Shown here: positions 21,535 to 34,600 of the stretch, piece by piece
How the letters are laid out: each line of letters opens with the position of its first letter
Numbering within the stretch: the stretch's first letter is position 1
Source: Escarpia spicata
Lineage: Eukaryota > Annelida > Polychaeta > Sabellida > Siboglinidae
Assembly: GCA_963995525.1 (NCBI GenBank)
Contig: CAXEFP010000908.1
Coordinates: 806,001-870,000, forward strand
Direction of reading: 5' to 3'
DNA length: 64,000 nt
The notes under the pieces: generated by a model
Seen by the model: the letters and a program-made list of their open reading frames with translations, nothing else
The model's database searches: none
What the model was told of the DNA's origin: nothing
Position numbers and translations under genes: made by a program

Positions 21535-24468
21535 GGATCCTTAATGTGGTCTTACTCCAAATAGATGTTTTGCATGTTACAAATCTTCACGAAGGCTAGA
21601 TTGATATCAAGCTACACACATAACTAGATTAATCACAAATGGGAATGCATGTTACCGTTCTATCTCCGTCACGTAAGTTACAAGAACATATTACCTAAGT
21701 TATAGGTGTGAAAACTAATCCCCATTTGAAGTTTTTTCTTATCTAAAGCAGCAGTACATTCAGTACTCACGAGACAAACATGTCCCATGTCAAAGTGTTC
21801 GAAAAAAATTAATGCATATCACAGCAAAACGGTATTTGTAGTGCACTTTTTTCGGCGGAAGGATCCTTAATGTGGTCTTATCCCAAATAGATGATTTGCA
21901 TGTTACAAATCTTCACGAAGGCTAGATTGATATCAAGCTACACACATAACTAGATTAACCCCAAATGGGAATGCATGTTACCGTTTTATCCCCGTCACGT
22001 AAGTTACAAGAACATATTACGTAAGTTATAGGTGTGAAAACTCATCCCCATTTGATGTTTTATCTTGTCTAAAGCAGCAGTACATTCAGTACTCACGAGA
22101 CAAACATGTCCCATGTCAAAATGTTCGAAAAAAATTAATGCATATCACAGCATAACGGTATTTGTAGTGCACTTTTTTCGGCGGAAGGATCCTTAATGTG
22201 GTCTTACCCCAAATAGATGTTTTGCATGTTACAAATCTTCACGAAGGCTAGATTGATATCAAGCTACACACATAACTAGATTAATCACAAATGTGAATGC
22301 ATGTTACCGTTCTATCTCCGTCACGTAAGTTACAAGAACATATTACGTAAGTTATAGGTGTGAAAACTCATCCCCATTTGATGTTTTATCTTGTCTAAAG
22401 CAGCAGTACATTCAGTACTCACGAGACAAACATGTCCCATGTCAAAATGTTCGAAAAAAATTAATGCATATCACAGCAAAACGGTATTTGTAGTGCACTT
22501 TTTTCGGCGGAAGGATCCTTAATGTGGTCTTATCCCAAATAGATGATTTGCATGTTACAAATCTTCACGAAGGCTAGATTGATATCAAGCTACACACATA
22601 ACTAGATTAACCCCAAATGGGAATGCATGTTACCGTTTTATCCCCGTCACGTAAGTTACAAGAACATATTACGTAAGTTATAGGTGTGAAAACTCATCCC
22701 CATTTGATGTTTTATCTTGTCTAAAGCAGCAGTACATTCAGTACTCACGAGACAAACATGTCCCATGTCAAAATGTTCGAAAAAAATTAATGCATATCAC
22801 AGCAAAACGGTATTTGTAGTGCACTTTTTTCGGCGGAAGGATCCTTAATGTGGTCTTACCCCAAATAGATGTTTTGCATGTTACAAATCTTCACGAAGGC
22901 TAGATTGATATCAAGCTACACACATAACTAGATTAATCACAAATGGGAATGCATGTTACCGTTCTATCTCCGTCACGTAAGTTACAAGAACATATTACGT
23001 AAGTTATAGGTGTGAAAACTAATCCCCATTTGAAGTTTTTTCTTATCTAAAGCAGCAGTACATTCAGTACTCACGAGACAAACATGTCCCATGTCAAAGT
23101 GTTCGAAAAAAATTAATGCATATCACAGCAAAACGGTATTTGTAGTGCACTTTTTTCGGCGGAAGGATCCTTAATGTGGTCTTATCCCAAATAGATGATT
23201 TGCATGTTACAAATCTTCACGAAGGCTAGATTGATATCAAGCTACACACATAACTAGATTAACCCCAAATGGGAATGCATGTTACCGTTTTATCCCCGTC
23301 ACGTAAGTTACAAGAACATATTACGTAAGTTATAGGTGTGAAAACTCATCCCCATTTGATGTTTTATCTTGTCTAAAGCAGCAGTACATTCAGTACTCAC
23401 GAGACAAACATGTCCCATGTCAAAATGTTCGAAAAAAATTAATGCATATCACAGCAAAACGGTATTTGTAGTGCACTTTTTTCGGCGGAAGGATCCTTAA
23501 TGTGGTCTTATCCCAAATATATGATTTGCATGTTACAAATCTTCACGAAGGCTAGATTGATATCAAGCTACACACATAACTAGATTAACCACAAATGGGA
23601 ATGCATGTTACCGTTTTATCCCCGTCACGTAAGTTACAAGAACATATTACGTAAGTTATAGGTGTGAAAACTCATCCCCATTTGATGTTTTATCTTGTCT
23701 AAAGCAGCAGTACATTCAGTACTCACGAGACAAACATGTCCCATGTCAAAATGTTCGAAAAAAATTAATGCATATCACAGCAAAACGGTATTTGTAGTGC
23801 ACTTTTTTCGGCGGAAGGATCCTTAATGTGGTCTTATCCCAAATAGATGATTTGCATGTTACAAATCTTCACGAAGGCTAGATTGATATCAAGCTACACA
23901 CATAACTAGATTAACCCCAAATGGGAATGCATGTTACCGTTTTATCCCCGTCACGTAAGTTACAAGAACATATTACGTAAGTTATAGGTGTGAAAACTCA
24001 TCCCCATTTGAAGTTTTTTCTTGTCTAAAGCAGCAGTACCTTCAGTACTCACGAGACAAACATGTCCCATATCAAAGTGTTCGAAAAAAATTAATGCATA
24101 TCACAGCAAAACGGTATTTGTAATGCACTTTTTTCGGCGGAAGGATATTTAATGTGGTCTTACCCCAAATAGATGTTTTGCATGTTACAAATCTTCACGA
24201 AGGCTAGATTGATATCAAGCTACACACATAACTAGATTAACCACAAATGGGAATGCATGTTACCGTTTTATCCCCGTCACGTAAGTTACAAGAACATATT
24301 ACGTAAGTTATAGGTGTGAAAACTCATCCCCATTTGATGTTTTATCTTGTCTAAAGCAGCAGTACATTCAGTACTCACGAGACAAACATGTCCCATGTCA
24401 AAATGTTCGAAAAAAATTAATGCATATCACAGCAAAACGGTATTTGTAGTGCACTTTTTTCGGCGGAA
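21535..24468 (+). repeat. higher-order unit, 9 monomers, copy 2
   Basis: The order is B*-A'-E-A-B-A-A''-C-D, matching 18601-21534 at an offset of 2934 bp. It shares TTACTCC and TTACCTAAG in B*, AAATGTG in E (22289 against 19355) and ATATATGATTTG with AACCAC in A''. Its D has AACCAC, whereas the D of copy 1 has AACCCC, and its C has CCATATC against CCACATC in copy 1. Confidence 0.88.
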
Positions 24469-27400
24469 GGATCCTTAATGTGGTCTTATCCCAAATAGAT
24501 GATTTGCATGTTACAAATCTTCACGAAGGCTAGATTGATATCAAGCTACACACATAACTAGATTAACCCCAAATGGGAATGCATGTTACCGTTTTATCCC
24601 CGTCACGTAAGTTACAAGAACATATTACGTAAGTTATAGGTGTGAAAACTCATCCCCATTTGATGTTTTATCTTGTCTAAAGCAGCAGTACATTCAGTAC
24701 TCACGAGACAAACATGTCCCATGTCAAAATGTTCGAAAAAAATTAATGCATATCACAGCAAAACGGTATTTGTAGTGCACTTTTTTCGGCGGAAGGATCC
24801 TTAAGGTGGTCTTACCCCAAATAGATGTTTTGCATGTTACAAATCTTCACGAAGGCTAGATTGATATCAAGCTACACACATAACTAGATTAATCACAAAT
24901 GGGAATGCATGTTACCGTTCTATCTCCGTCACGTAAGTTACAAGAACATATTACGTAAGTTATAGGTGTGAAAACTAATCCCCATTTGAAGTTTTTTCTT
25001 ATCTAAAGCAGCAGTACATTCAGTACTCACGAGACAAACATGTCCCATGTCAAAGTGTTCGAAAAAAATTAATGCATATCACAGCAAAACGGTATTTGTA
25101 GTGCACTTTTTTCGGCGGAAGGATCCTTAATGTGGTCTTATCCCAAATAGATGATTTGCATGTTACAAATCTTCACGAAGGCTAGATTGATATCAAGCTA
25201 CACACATAACTAGATTAACCCCAAATGGGAATGCATGTTACCGTTTTATCCCCGTCACGTAAGTTACAAGAACATATTACGTAAGTTATAGGTGTGAAAA
25301 CTCATCCCCATTTGATGTTTTATCTTGTCTAAAGCAGCAGTACATTCAGTACTCACGAGACAAACATGTCCCATGTCAAAATGTTCGAAAAAAATTAATG
25401 CATATCACAGCAAAACGGTATTTGTAGTGCACTTTTTTCGGCGGAAGGATCCTTAATGTGGTCTTACTCCAAATAGATGTTTTGCATGTTACAAATCTTC
25501 ACGAAGGCTAGATTGATATCAAGCTACACACATAACTAGATTAATCACAAATGGGAATGCATGTTACCGTTCTATCTCCGTCACGTAAGTTACAAGAACA
25601 TATTACCTAAGTTATAGGTGTGAAAACTAATCCCCATTTGAAGTTTTTTCTTATCTAAAGCAGCAGTACATTCAGTACTCACGAGACAAACATGTCCCAT
25701 GTCAAAGTGTTCGAAAAAAATTAATGCATATCACAGCAAAACGGTATTTGTAGTGCACTTTTTTCGGCGGAAGGATCCTTAATGTGGTCTTATCCCAAAT
25801 AGATGATTTGCATGTTACAAATCTTCACGAAGGCTAGATTGATATCAAGCTACACACATAACTAGATTAACCCCAAATGGGAATGCATGTTACCGTTTTA
25901 TCCCCGTCACGTAAGTTACAAGAACATATTACGTAAGTTATAGGTGTGAAAACTCATCCCCATTTGATGTTTTATCTTGTCTAAAGCAGCAGTACATTCA
26001 GTACTCACGAGACAAACATGTCCCATGTCAAAATGTTCGAAAAAAATTAATGCATATCACAGCATAACGGTATTTGTAGTGCACTTTTTTCGGCGGAAGG
26101 ATCCTTAATGTGGTCTTACCCCAAATAGATGTTTTGCATGTTACAAATCTTCACGAAGGCTAGATTGATATCAAGCTACACACATAACTAGATTAATCAC
26201 AAATGGGAATGCATGTTACCGTTCTATCTCCGTCACGTAAGTTACAAGAACATATTACGTAAGTTATAGGTGTGAAAACTCATCCCCATTTGATGTTTTA
26301 TCTTGTCTAAAGCAGCAGTACATTCAGTACTCACGAGACAAACATGTCCCATGTCAAAATGTTCGAAAAAAATTAATGCATATCACAGCAAAACGGTATT
26401 TGTAGTGCACTTTTTTCGGCGGAAGGATCCTTAATGTGGTCTTATCCCAAATAGATGATTTGCATGTTACAAATCTTCACGAAGGCTAGATTGATATCAA
26501 GCTACACACATAACTAGATTAACCCCAAATGGGAATGCATGTTACCGTTTTATCCCCGTCACGTAAGTTACAAGAACATATTACGTAAGTTATAGGTGTG
26601 AAAACTCATCCCCATTTGATGTTTTATCTTGTCTAAAGCAGCAGTACATTCAGTACTCACGAGACAAACATGTCCCATGTCAAAATGTTCGAAAAAAATT
26701 AATGCATATCACAGCAAAACGGTATTTGTAGTGCACTTTTTTCGGCGGAAGGATCCTTAATGTGGTCTTACCCCAAATAGATGTTTTGCATGTTACAAAT
26801 CTTCACGAAGGCTAGATTGATATCAAGCTACACACATAACTAGATTAATCACAAATGGGAATGCATGTTACCGTTCTATCTCCGTCACGTAAGTTACAAG
26901 AACATATTACGTAAGTTATAGGTGTGAAAACTAATCCCCATTTGAAGTTTTTTCTTATCTAAAGCAGCAGTACATTCAGTACTCACGAGACAAACATGTC
27001 CCATGTCAAAGTGTTCGAAAAAAATTAATGCATATCACAGCAAAACGGTATTTGTAGTGCACTTTTTTCGGCGGAAGGATCCTTAATGTGGTCTTATCCC
27101 AAATAGATGATTTGCATGTTACAAATCTTCACGAAGGCTAGATTGATATCAAGCTACACACATAACTAGATTAACCCCAAATGGGAATGCATGTTACCGT
27201 TTTATCCCCGTCACGTAAGTTACAAGAACATATTACGTAAGTTATAGGTGTGAAAACTCATCCCCATTTGATGTTTTATCTTGTCTAAAGCAGCAGTACA
27301 TTCAGTACTCACGAGACAAACATGTCCCATGTCAAAATGTTCGAAAAAAATTAATGCATATCACAGCAAAACGGTATTTGTAGTGCACTTTTTTCGGCGG

Positions 27401-28054
27401 AAGGATCCTTAATGTGGTCTTATCCCAAATATATGATTTGCATGTTACAAATCTTCACGAAGGCTAGATTGATATCAAGCTACATACATAACTAGATTAA
27501 CCCCAAATGGGAATGCATGTTACCGTTTTATCCCCGTCACGTAAGTTACAAGAACATATTACGTAAGTTATAGGTGTGAAAACTCATCCCCATTTGAAGT
27601 TTTTTCTTGTCTAAAGCAGCAGTACCTTCAGTACTCACGAGACAAACATGTCCCATATCAAAGTGTTCGAAAAAAATTAATGCATATCACAGCAAAACGG
27701 TATTTGTAATGCACTTTTTTCGGCGGAAGGATATTTAATGTGGTCTTACCCCAAATAGATGTTTTGCATGTTACAAATCTTCACGAAGGCTAGATTGATA
27801 TCAAGCTACACACATAACTAGATTAACCACAAATGGGAATGCATGTTACCGTTTTATCCCCGTCACGTAAGTTACAAGAACATATTACGTAAGTTATAGG
27901 TGTGAAAACTCATCCCCATTTGATGTTTTATCTTGTCTAAAGCAGCAGTACATTCAGTACTCACGAGACAAACATGTCCCATGTCAAAATGTTCGAAAAA
28001 AATTAATGCATATCACAGCAAAACGGTATTTGTAGTGCACTTTTTTCGGCGGAA
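24469..28054 (+). repeat. higher-order unit, 11 monomers, copy 3
   Basis: The order is A-B-A-B*-A'-E-A-B-A-C-D. It matches copy 1 except that A'' is missing. Its E unit has the ordinary AAATGGG, so the AAATGTG change arose in the lineage of copies 1 and 2 only. The B unit at 24795 has a private TTAAGGTGG. The C unit has ATATATGATTTG and CTACATACATAAC, so it is not the same C as in copies 1 and 2. Confidence 0.86.
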
Positions 28055-29684
28055 GGATCCTTAATGTGGTCTTATCCCAAATAGATGATTTGCATGTTAC
28101 AAATCTTCACGAAGGCTAGATTGATATCAAGCTACACACATAACTAGATTAACCCCAAATGGGAATGCATGTTACCGTTTTATCCCCGTCACGTAAGTTA
28201 CAAGAACATATTACGTAAGTTATAGGTGTGAAAACTCATCCCCATTTGATGTTTTATCTTGTCTAAAGCAGCAGTACATTCAGTACTCACGAGACAAACA
28301 TGTCCCATGTCAAAATGTTCGAAAAAAATTAATGCATATCACAGCAAAACGGTATTTGTAGTGCACTTTTTTCGGCGGAAGGATCCTTAATGTGGTCTTA
28401 CCCCAAATAGATGTTTTGCATGTTACAAATCTTCACGAAGGCTAGATTGATATCAAGCTACACACATAACTAGATTAATCACAAATGGGAATGCATGTTA
28501 CCGTTCTATCTCCGTCACGTAAGTTACAAGAACATATTACGTAAGTTATAGGTGTGAAAACTAATCCCCATTTGAAGTTTTTTCTTATCTAAAGCAGCAG
28601 TACATTCAGTACTCACGAGACAAACATGTCCCATGTCAAAGTGTTCGAAAAAAATTAATGCATATCACAGCAAAACGGTATTTGTAGTGCACTTTTTTCG
28701 GCGGAAGGATCCTTAATGTGGTCTTATCCCAAATAGATGATTTGCATGTTACAAATCTTCACGAAGGCTAGATTGATATCAAGCTACACACATAACTAGA
28801 TTAACCCCAAATGGGAATGCATGTTACCGTTTTATCCCCGTCACGTAAGTTACAAGAACATATTACGTAAGTTATAGGTGTGAAAACTCATCCCCATTTG
28901 ATGTTTTATCTTGTCTAAAGCAGCAGTACATTCAGTACTCACGAGACAAACATGTCCCATGTCAAAATGTTCGAAAAAAATTAATGCATATCACAGCAAA
29001 ACGGTATTTGTAGTGCACTTTTTTCGGCGGAAGGATCCTTAATGTGGTCTTATCCCAAATATATGATTTGCATGTTACAAATCTTCACGAAGGCTAGATT
29101 GATATCAAGCTACATACATAACTAGATTAACCCCAAATGGGAATGCATGTTACCGTTTTATCCCCGTCACGTAAGTTACAAGAACATATTACGTAAGTTA
29201 TAGGTGTGAAAACTCATCCCCATTTGAAGTTTTTTCTTGTCTAAAGCAGCAGTACCTTCAGTACTCACGAGACAAACATGTCCCATATCAAAGTGTTCGA
29301 AAAAAATTAATGCATATCACAGCAAAACGGTATTTGTAATGCACTTTTTTCGGCGGAAGGATATTTAATGTGGTCTTACCCCAAATAGATGTTTTGCATG
29401 TTACAAATCTTCACGAAGGCTAGATTGATATCAAGCTACACACATAACTAGATTAACCACAAATGGGAATGCATGTTACCGTTTTATCCCCGTCACGTAA
29501 GTTACAAGAACATATTACGTAAGTTATAGGTGTGAAAACTCATCCCCATTTGATGTTTTATCTTGTCTAAAGCAGCAGTACATTCAGTACTCACGAGACA
29601 AACATGTCCCATGTCAAAATGTTCGAAAAAAATTAATGCATATCACAGCAAAACGGTATTTGTAGTGCACTTTTTTCGGCGGAA
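26425..29684 (+). repeat. 5-monomer tandem duplication A-B-A-C-D
   Basis: The order A-B-A-C-D at 26425-28054 is repeated directly at 28055-29684, 1630 bp apart. Both C units (27403 and 29033) share ATATATGATTTG and CTACATACATAAC, and both D units have AACCAC. I noted no difference between the two copies by eye. The first copy is also the end of the 11-monomer higher-order unit. Confidence 0.88.
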
Positions 29685-30336
29685 GGATCCTTAATGTGGT
29701 CTTATCCCAAATAGATGATTTGCATGTTACAAATCTTCACGAAGGCTAGATTGATATCAAGCTACACACATAACTAGATTAACCCCAAATGGGAATGCAT
29801 GTTACCGTTTTATCCCCGTCACGTAAGTTACAAGAACATATTACGTAAGTTATAGGTGTGAAAACTCATCCCCATTTGATGTTTTATCTTGTCTAAAGCA
29901 GCAGTACATTCAGTACTCACGAGACAAACATGTCCCATGTCAAAATGTCAAAAAAAAATTAATGCATATCACAGCAAAACGGTATTTGTAGTGCACTTTT
30001 TTCGGCGGAAGGATCATTACTGTGGTCTTACCCCAAATAGATGTTTTGCATGTTACAAATCTTCACGAAGGCTAGATTGATATCAAGCTAAACACATAAT
30101 TAGATTAACCCCAAATGGGAATGCATGTTACCGTTTTATCCCCGTCACGTAAGTTACAAGAACATATTACGTAAGTTATAGGTGTGAAAACTCATCCCCA
30201 TTTGATGTTTTATCTTGTCTAAAGCAGCAGTACATTCAGTACTCACGAGACAAACATGTCCCATGTCAAAATGTTCGAAAAAAATTAATGCATATCACAG
30301 CAAAACGGTATTTGTAGTGCACTTTTTTCGGCGGAA
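28055..30336 (+). repeat. 7-monomer block A-B-A-C-D-A-F, copy 2
   Basis: This matches 2301-4582 in order and private markers, including ATGTCAAAAAAAAATT before the F unit and CTAAACACATAATTAG within it. The offset of 25754 bp is exactly 79 units. The block is therefore part of both a local 5-unit duplication and a long-range copy. Confidence 0.87.
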
Positions 30337-31645
30337 GGATCCTTAATGTGGTCTTATCCCAAATAGATGATTTGCATGTTACAAATCTTCACGAAGGCTA
30401 GATTGATATCAAGCTACACACATAACTAGATTAACCCCAAATGGGAATGCATGTTACCGTTTTATCCCCGTCACGTAAGTTACAAGAACATATTACGTAA
30501 GTTATAGGTGTGAAAACTCATCCCCATTAATTTTGATGTTTTATCTTGTCTAAAGCAGCAGTACATTCAGTACTCACGAGACAAACATGTCCCATGTCAA
30601 AATGTTCGAAACAAATTAATGCATATCACAGCAAAACGGTATTTGTAGTGCACTTTTTTCGGCGGAAGGATCATTACTGTGGTCTTACCCCAAATAGATG
30701 TTTTGCATGTTACAAATCTTCACGAAGGCTAGATTGATATCAAGCTACACACATAACTAGATTAACCCCAAATGGGAATGCATGTTACCGTTTTATCCCC
30801 GTCACGTAAGTTACAAGAACATATTACGTAAGTTATAGGTGTGAAAACTCATCCCCATTTGATGTTTTATCTTGTCTAAAGCAGCAGTACATTCAGTACT
30901 CACGAGACTAACATGTCCCATGTCAAAATGTTCGAAAAAAATTAATGCATATCACAGCAAAACGGTATTTGTAGTGCACTTTTTTCGGCGGAAGGATCCT
31001 TAATGTGGTCTTACCCCAAATAGATGTTTTGCATGTTACAAATCTTCACGAAGGCTAGATTGATATCAAGCTACACACATAACTAGATTAATCACAAATG
31101 GGAATGCATGTTACCGTTCTATCTCCGTCACGTAAGTTACAAGAACATATTACGTAAGTTATAGGTGTGAAAACTAATCCCCATTTGAAGTTTTTTCTTA
31201 TCTAAAGCAGCAGTACATTCAGTACTCACGAGACAAACATGTCCCATGTCAAAGTGTTCGAAAAAAATTAATGCATATCACAGCAAAACGGTATTTGTAG
31301 TGCACTTTTTTCGGAGGAAGGATCCTTAATGTGGTCTTATCCCAAATAGATGATTTGCATGTTACAAATCTTCACGAAGGCTAGATTGATATCAAGCTAC
31401 ACACATAACTAGATTAACCCCAAATGGGAATGCATGTTACCGTTTTATCCCCGTCACGTAAGTTACAAGAACATATTACGTAAGTTATAGGTGTGAAAAC
31501 TCATCCCCATTTGATGTTTTATCTTGTCTAAAGCAGCAGTACATTCAGTACTCACGAGACAAACATGTCCCATGTCAAAATGTTCGAAAAAAATTAATGC
31601 ATATCACAGCAAAACGGTATTTGTAGTGCACTTTTTTCGGCGGAA
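30337..31645 (+). repeat. A-F-B-A section with insertion
   Basis: Four units: A with a 5-bp insertion (30337-30667), F (30668), B (30994) and A (31320). The order and the GAAACAAATT/GGATCATT junction match 6539-7842. Private changes are GAGACTAACATG in F and TCGGAGGAAG at the end of B. Confidence 0.86.
30528..30532 (+). other. 5-bp insertion in a monomer
   Basis: The normal CCCCATTTGATG reads CCCCATTAATTTTGATG here, five bases longer. The exact insertion point is ambiguous within the T/A run. The insertion separates CCCATTTG, so the inverse of CAAATGGG is broken in this unit. It is one of only two length changes detected and shifts the 326-bp phase by +5 for everything to the right. Confidence 0.95.
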
Positions 31646-34600
31646 GGATCCTTACTGTGGTCTTACCCCAAATAGATGTTTTGCATGTTACAAATCTTCA
31701 CGAAGGCTAGATTGATATCAAGCTACACACATAACTAGATTAACCCCAAATGGGAATGCATGTTACCGTTTTATCCCCGTCACGTAAGTTACAAGAACAT
31801 ATTACGTAAGTTATAGGTGTGAAAACTCATCCCCATTTCATGTTTTATCTTGTCTAAAGCAGCAGTACATTCAGTACTCACGAGACAAACATGTCCCATG
31901 TCAAAATGTTCGAAAAAAATTAATGCATATCACAGCAAAACGGTATTTGTAGTGCACTTTTTTCGGCGGAAGGATCCTTAATGTGGTCTTATCCCAAATA
32001 GATGATTTGCATGTTACAAATCTTCACGAAGGCGAGATTGATATCAAGCTACACACATAACTAGATTAACCCCAAATGGGAATGCATGTTACCGTTTTAT
32101 CCCCGTCACGTAAGTTACAAGAACATATTACGTAAGTTATAGGTGTGAAAACTCATCCCCATTTGATGTTTTATCTTGTCTAAAGCAGCAGTACATTCAG
32201 TACTCACGAGACAAACATGTCCCATGTCAAAATGTTCGAAAAAAATTAATGCATATCACAGCAAAACGGTATTTGTAGTGCACTTTTTTCGGCGGAAGGA
32301 TCCTTAATGTGGTCTTACCCCAAATAGATGTTTTGCATGTTACAAATCTTCACGAAGGCTAGATTGATATCAAGCTACACACATAACTAGATTAATCACA
32401 AATGGGAATGCATGTTACCGTTCTATCTCCGTCACGTAAGTTACAAGAACATATTACGTAAGTTATAGGTGTGAAAACTAATCCCCATTTGAAGTTTTTT
32501 CTTATCTAAAGCAGCAGTACATTCAGTACTCACGAGACAAACATGTCCCATGTCAAAGTGTTCGAAAAAAATTAATGCATATCACAGCAAAACGGTATTT
32601 GTAGTGCACTTTTTTCGGCGGAAGGATCCTTAATGTGGTCTTATCCCAAATAGATGATTTGCATGTTACAAATCTTCACGAAGGCTAGATTGATATCAAG
32701 CTACACACATAACTAGATTAACCCCAAATGGGAATGCATGTTACCGTTTTATCCCCGTCACGTAAGTTACAAGAACATATTACGTAAGTTATAGGTGTGA
32801 AAACTCATCCCCATTTGAAGTTTTTTCTTGTCTAAAGCAGCAGTACCTTCAGTACTCACGAGACAAACATGTCCCATATCAAAGTGTTCGAAAAAAATTA
32901 ATGCATATCACAGCAAAACGGTATTTGTAATGCACTTTTTTCGGCGGAAGGATATTTAATGTGGTCTTACCCCAAATAGATGTTTTGCATGTTACAAATC
33001 TTCACGAAGGCTAGATTGATATCAAGCTACACACATAACTAGATTAACCCCAAATGGGAATGCATGTTATCGTTTTATCCCCGTCACGTAAGTTACAAGA
33101 ACATATTACGTAAGTTATAGGTGTGAAAACTCATCCCCATTTGATGTTTTATCTTGTCTAAAGCAGCAGTACATTCAGTACTCACGAGACAAACATGTCC
33201 CATGTCAAAATGTTCGAAAAAAATTAATGCATATCACAGCAAAACGGTATTTGTAGTGCACTTTTTTCGGCGGAAGGATCCTTAATGTGGTCTTACCCCA
33301 AATAGATGTTTTGCATGTTACAAATCTTCACGAAGGCTAGATTGATATCAAGCTACACACATAACTAGATTAATCACAAATGGGAATGCATGTTACCGTT
33401 CTATCTCCGTCACGTAAGTTACAAGAACATATTACGTAAGTTATAGGTGTGAAAACTAATCCCCATTTGAAGTTTTTTCTTATCTAAAGCAGCAGTACAT
33501 TCAGTACTCACGAGACAAACATGTCCCATGTCAAAGTGTTCGAAAAAAATTAATGCATATCACAGCAAAACGGTATTTGTAGTGCACTTTTTTCGGCGGA
33601 AGGATCCTTAATGTGGTCTTATCCCAAATAGATGATTTGCATGTTACAAATCTTCACGAAGGCTAGATTGATATCAAGCTACACACATAACTAGATTAAC
33701 CCCAAATGGGAATGCATGTTACCGTTTTATCCCCGTCACGTAAGTTACAAGAACATATTACGTAAGTTATAGGTGTGAAAACTCATCCCCATTTGATGTT
33801 TTATCTTGTCTAAAGCAGCAGTACATTCAGTACTCACGAGACAAACATGTCCCATGTCAAAATGTTCGAAAAAAATTAATGCATATCACAGCATAACGGT
33901 ATTTGTAGTGCACTTTTTTCGGCGGAAGGATCCTTAATGTGGTCTTACCCCAAATAGATGTTTTGCATGTTACAAATCTTCACGAAGGCTAGATTGATAT
34001 CAAGCTACACACATAACTAGATTAATCACAAATGGGAATGCATGTTACCGTTCTATCTCCGTCACGTAAGTTACAAGAACATATTACGTAAGTTATAGGT
34101 GTGAAAACTCATCCCCATTTGATGTTTTATCTTGTCTAAAGCAGCAGTACATTCAGTACTCACGAGACAAACATGTCCCATGTCAAAATGTTCGAAAAAA
34201 ATTAATGCATATCACAGCAAAACGGTATTTGTAGTGCACTTTTTTCGGCGGAAGGATCCTTAATGTGGTCTTATCCCAAATAGATGATTTGCATGTTACA
34301 AATCTTCACGAAGGCTAGATTGATATCAAGCTACACACATAACTAGATTAACCCCAAATGGGAATGCATGTTACCGTTTTATCCCCGTCACGTAAGTTAC
34401 AAGAACATATTACGTAAGTTATAGGTGTGAAAACTCATCCCCATTTGATGTTTTATCTTGTCTAAAGCAGCAGTACATTCAGTACTCACGAGACAAACAT
34501 GTCCCATGTCAAAATGTTCGAAAAAAATTAATGCATATCACAGCAAAACGGTATTTGTAGTGCACTTTTTTCGGCGGAAGGATCCTTAATGTGGTCTTAC

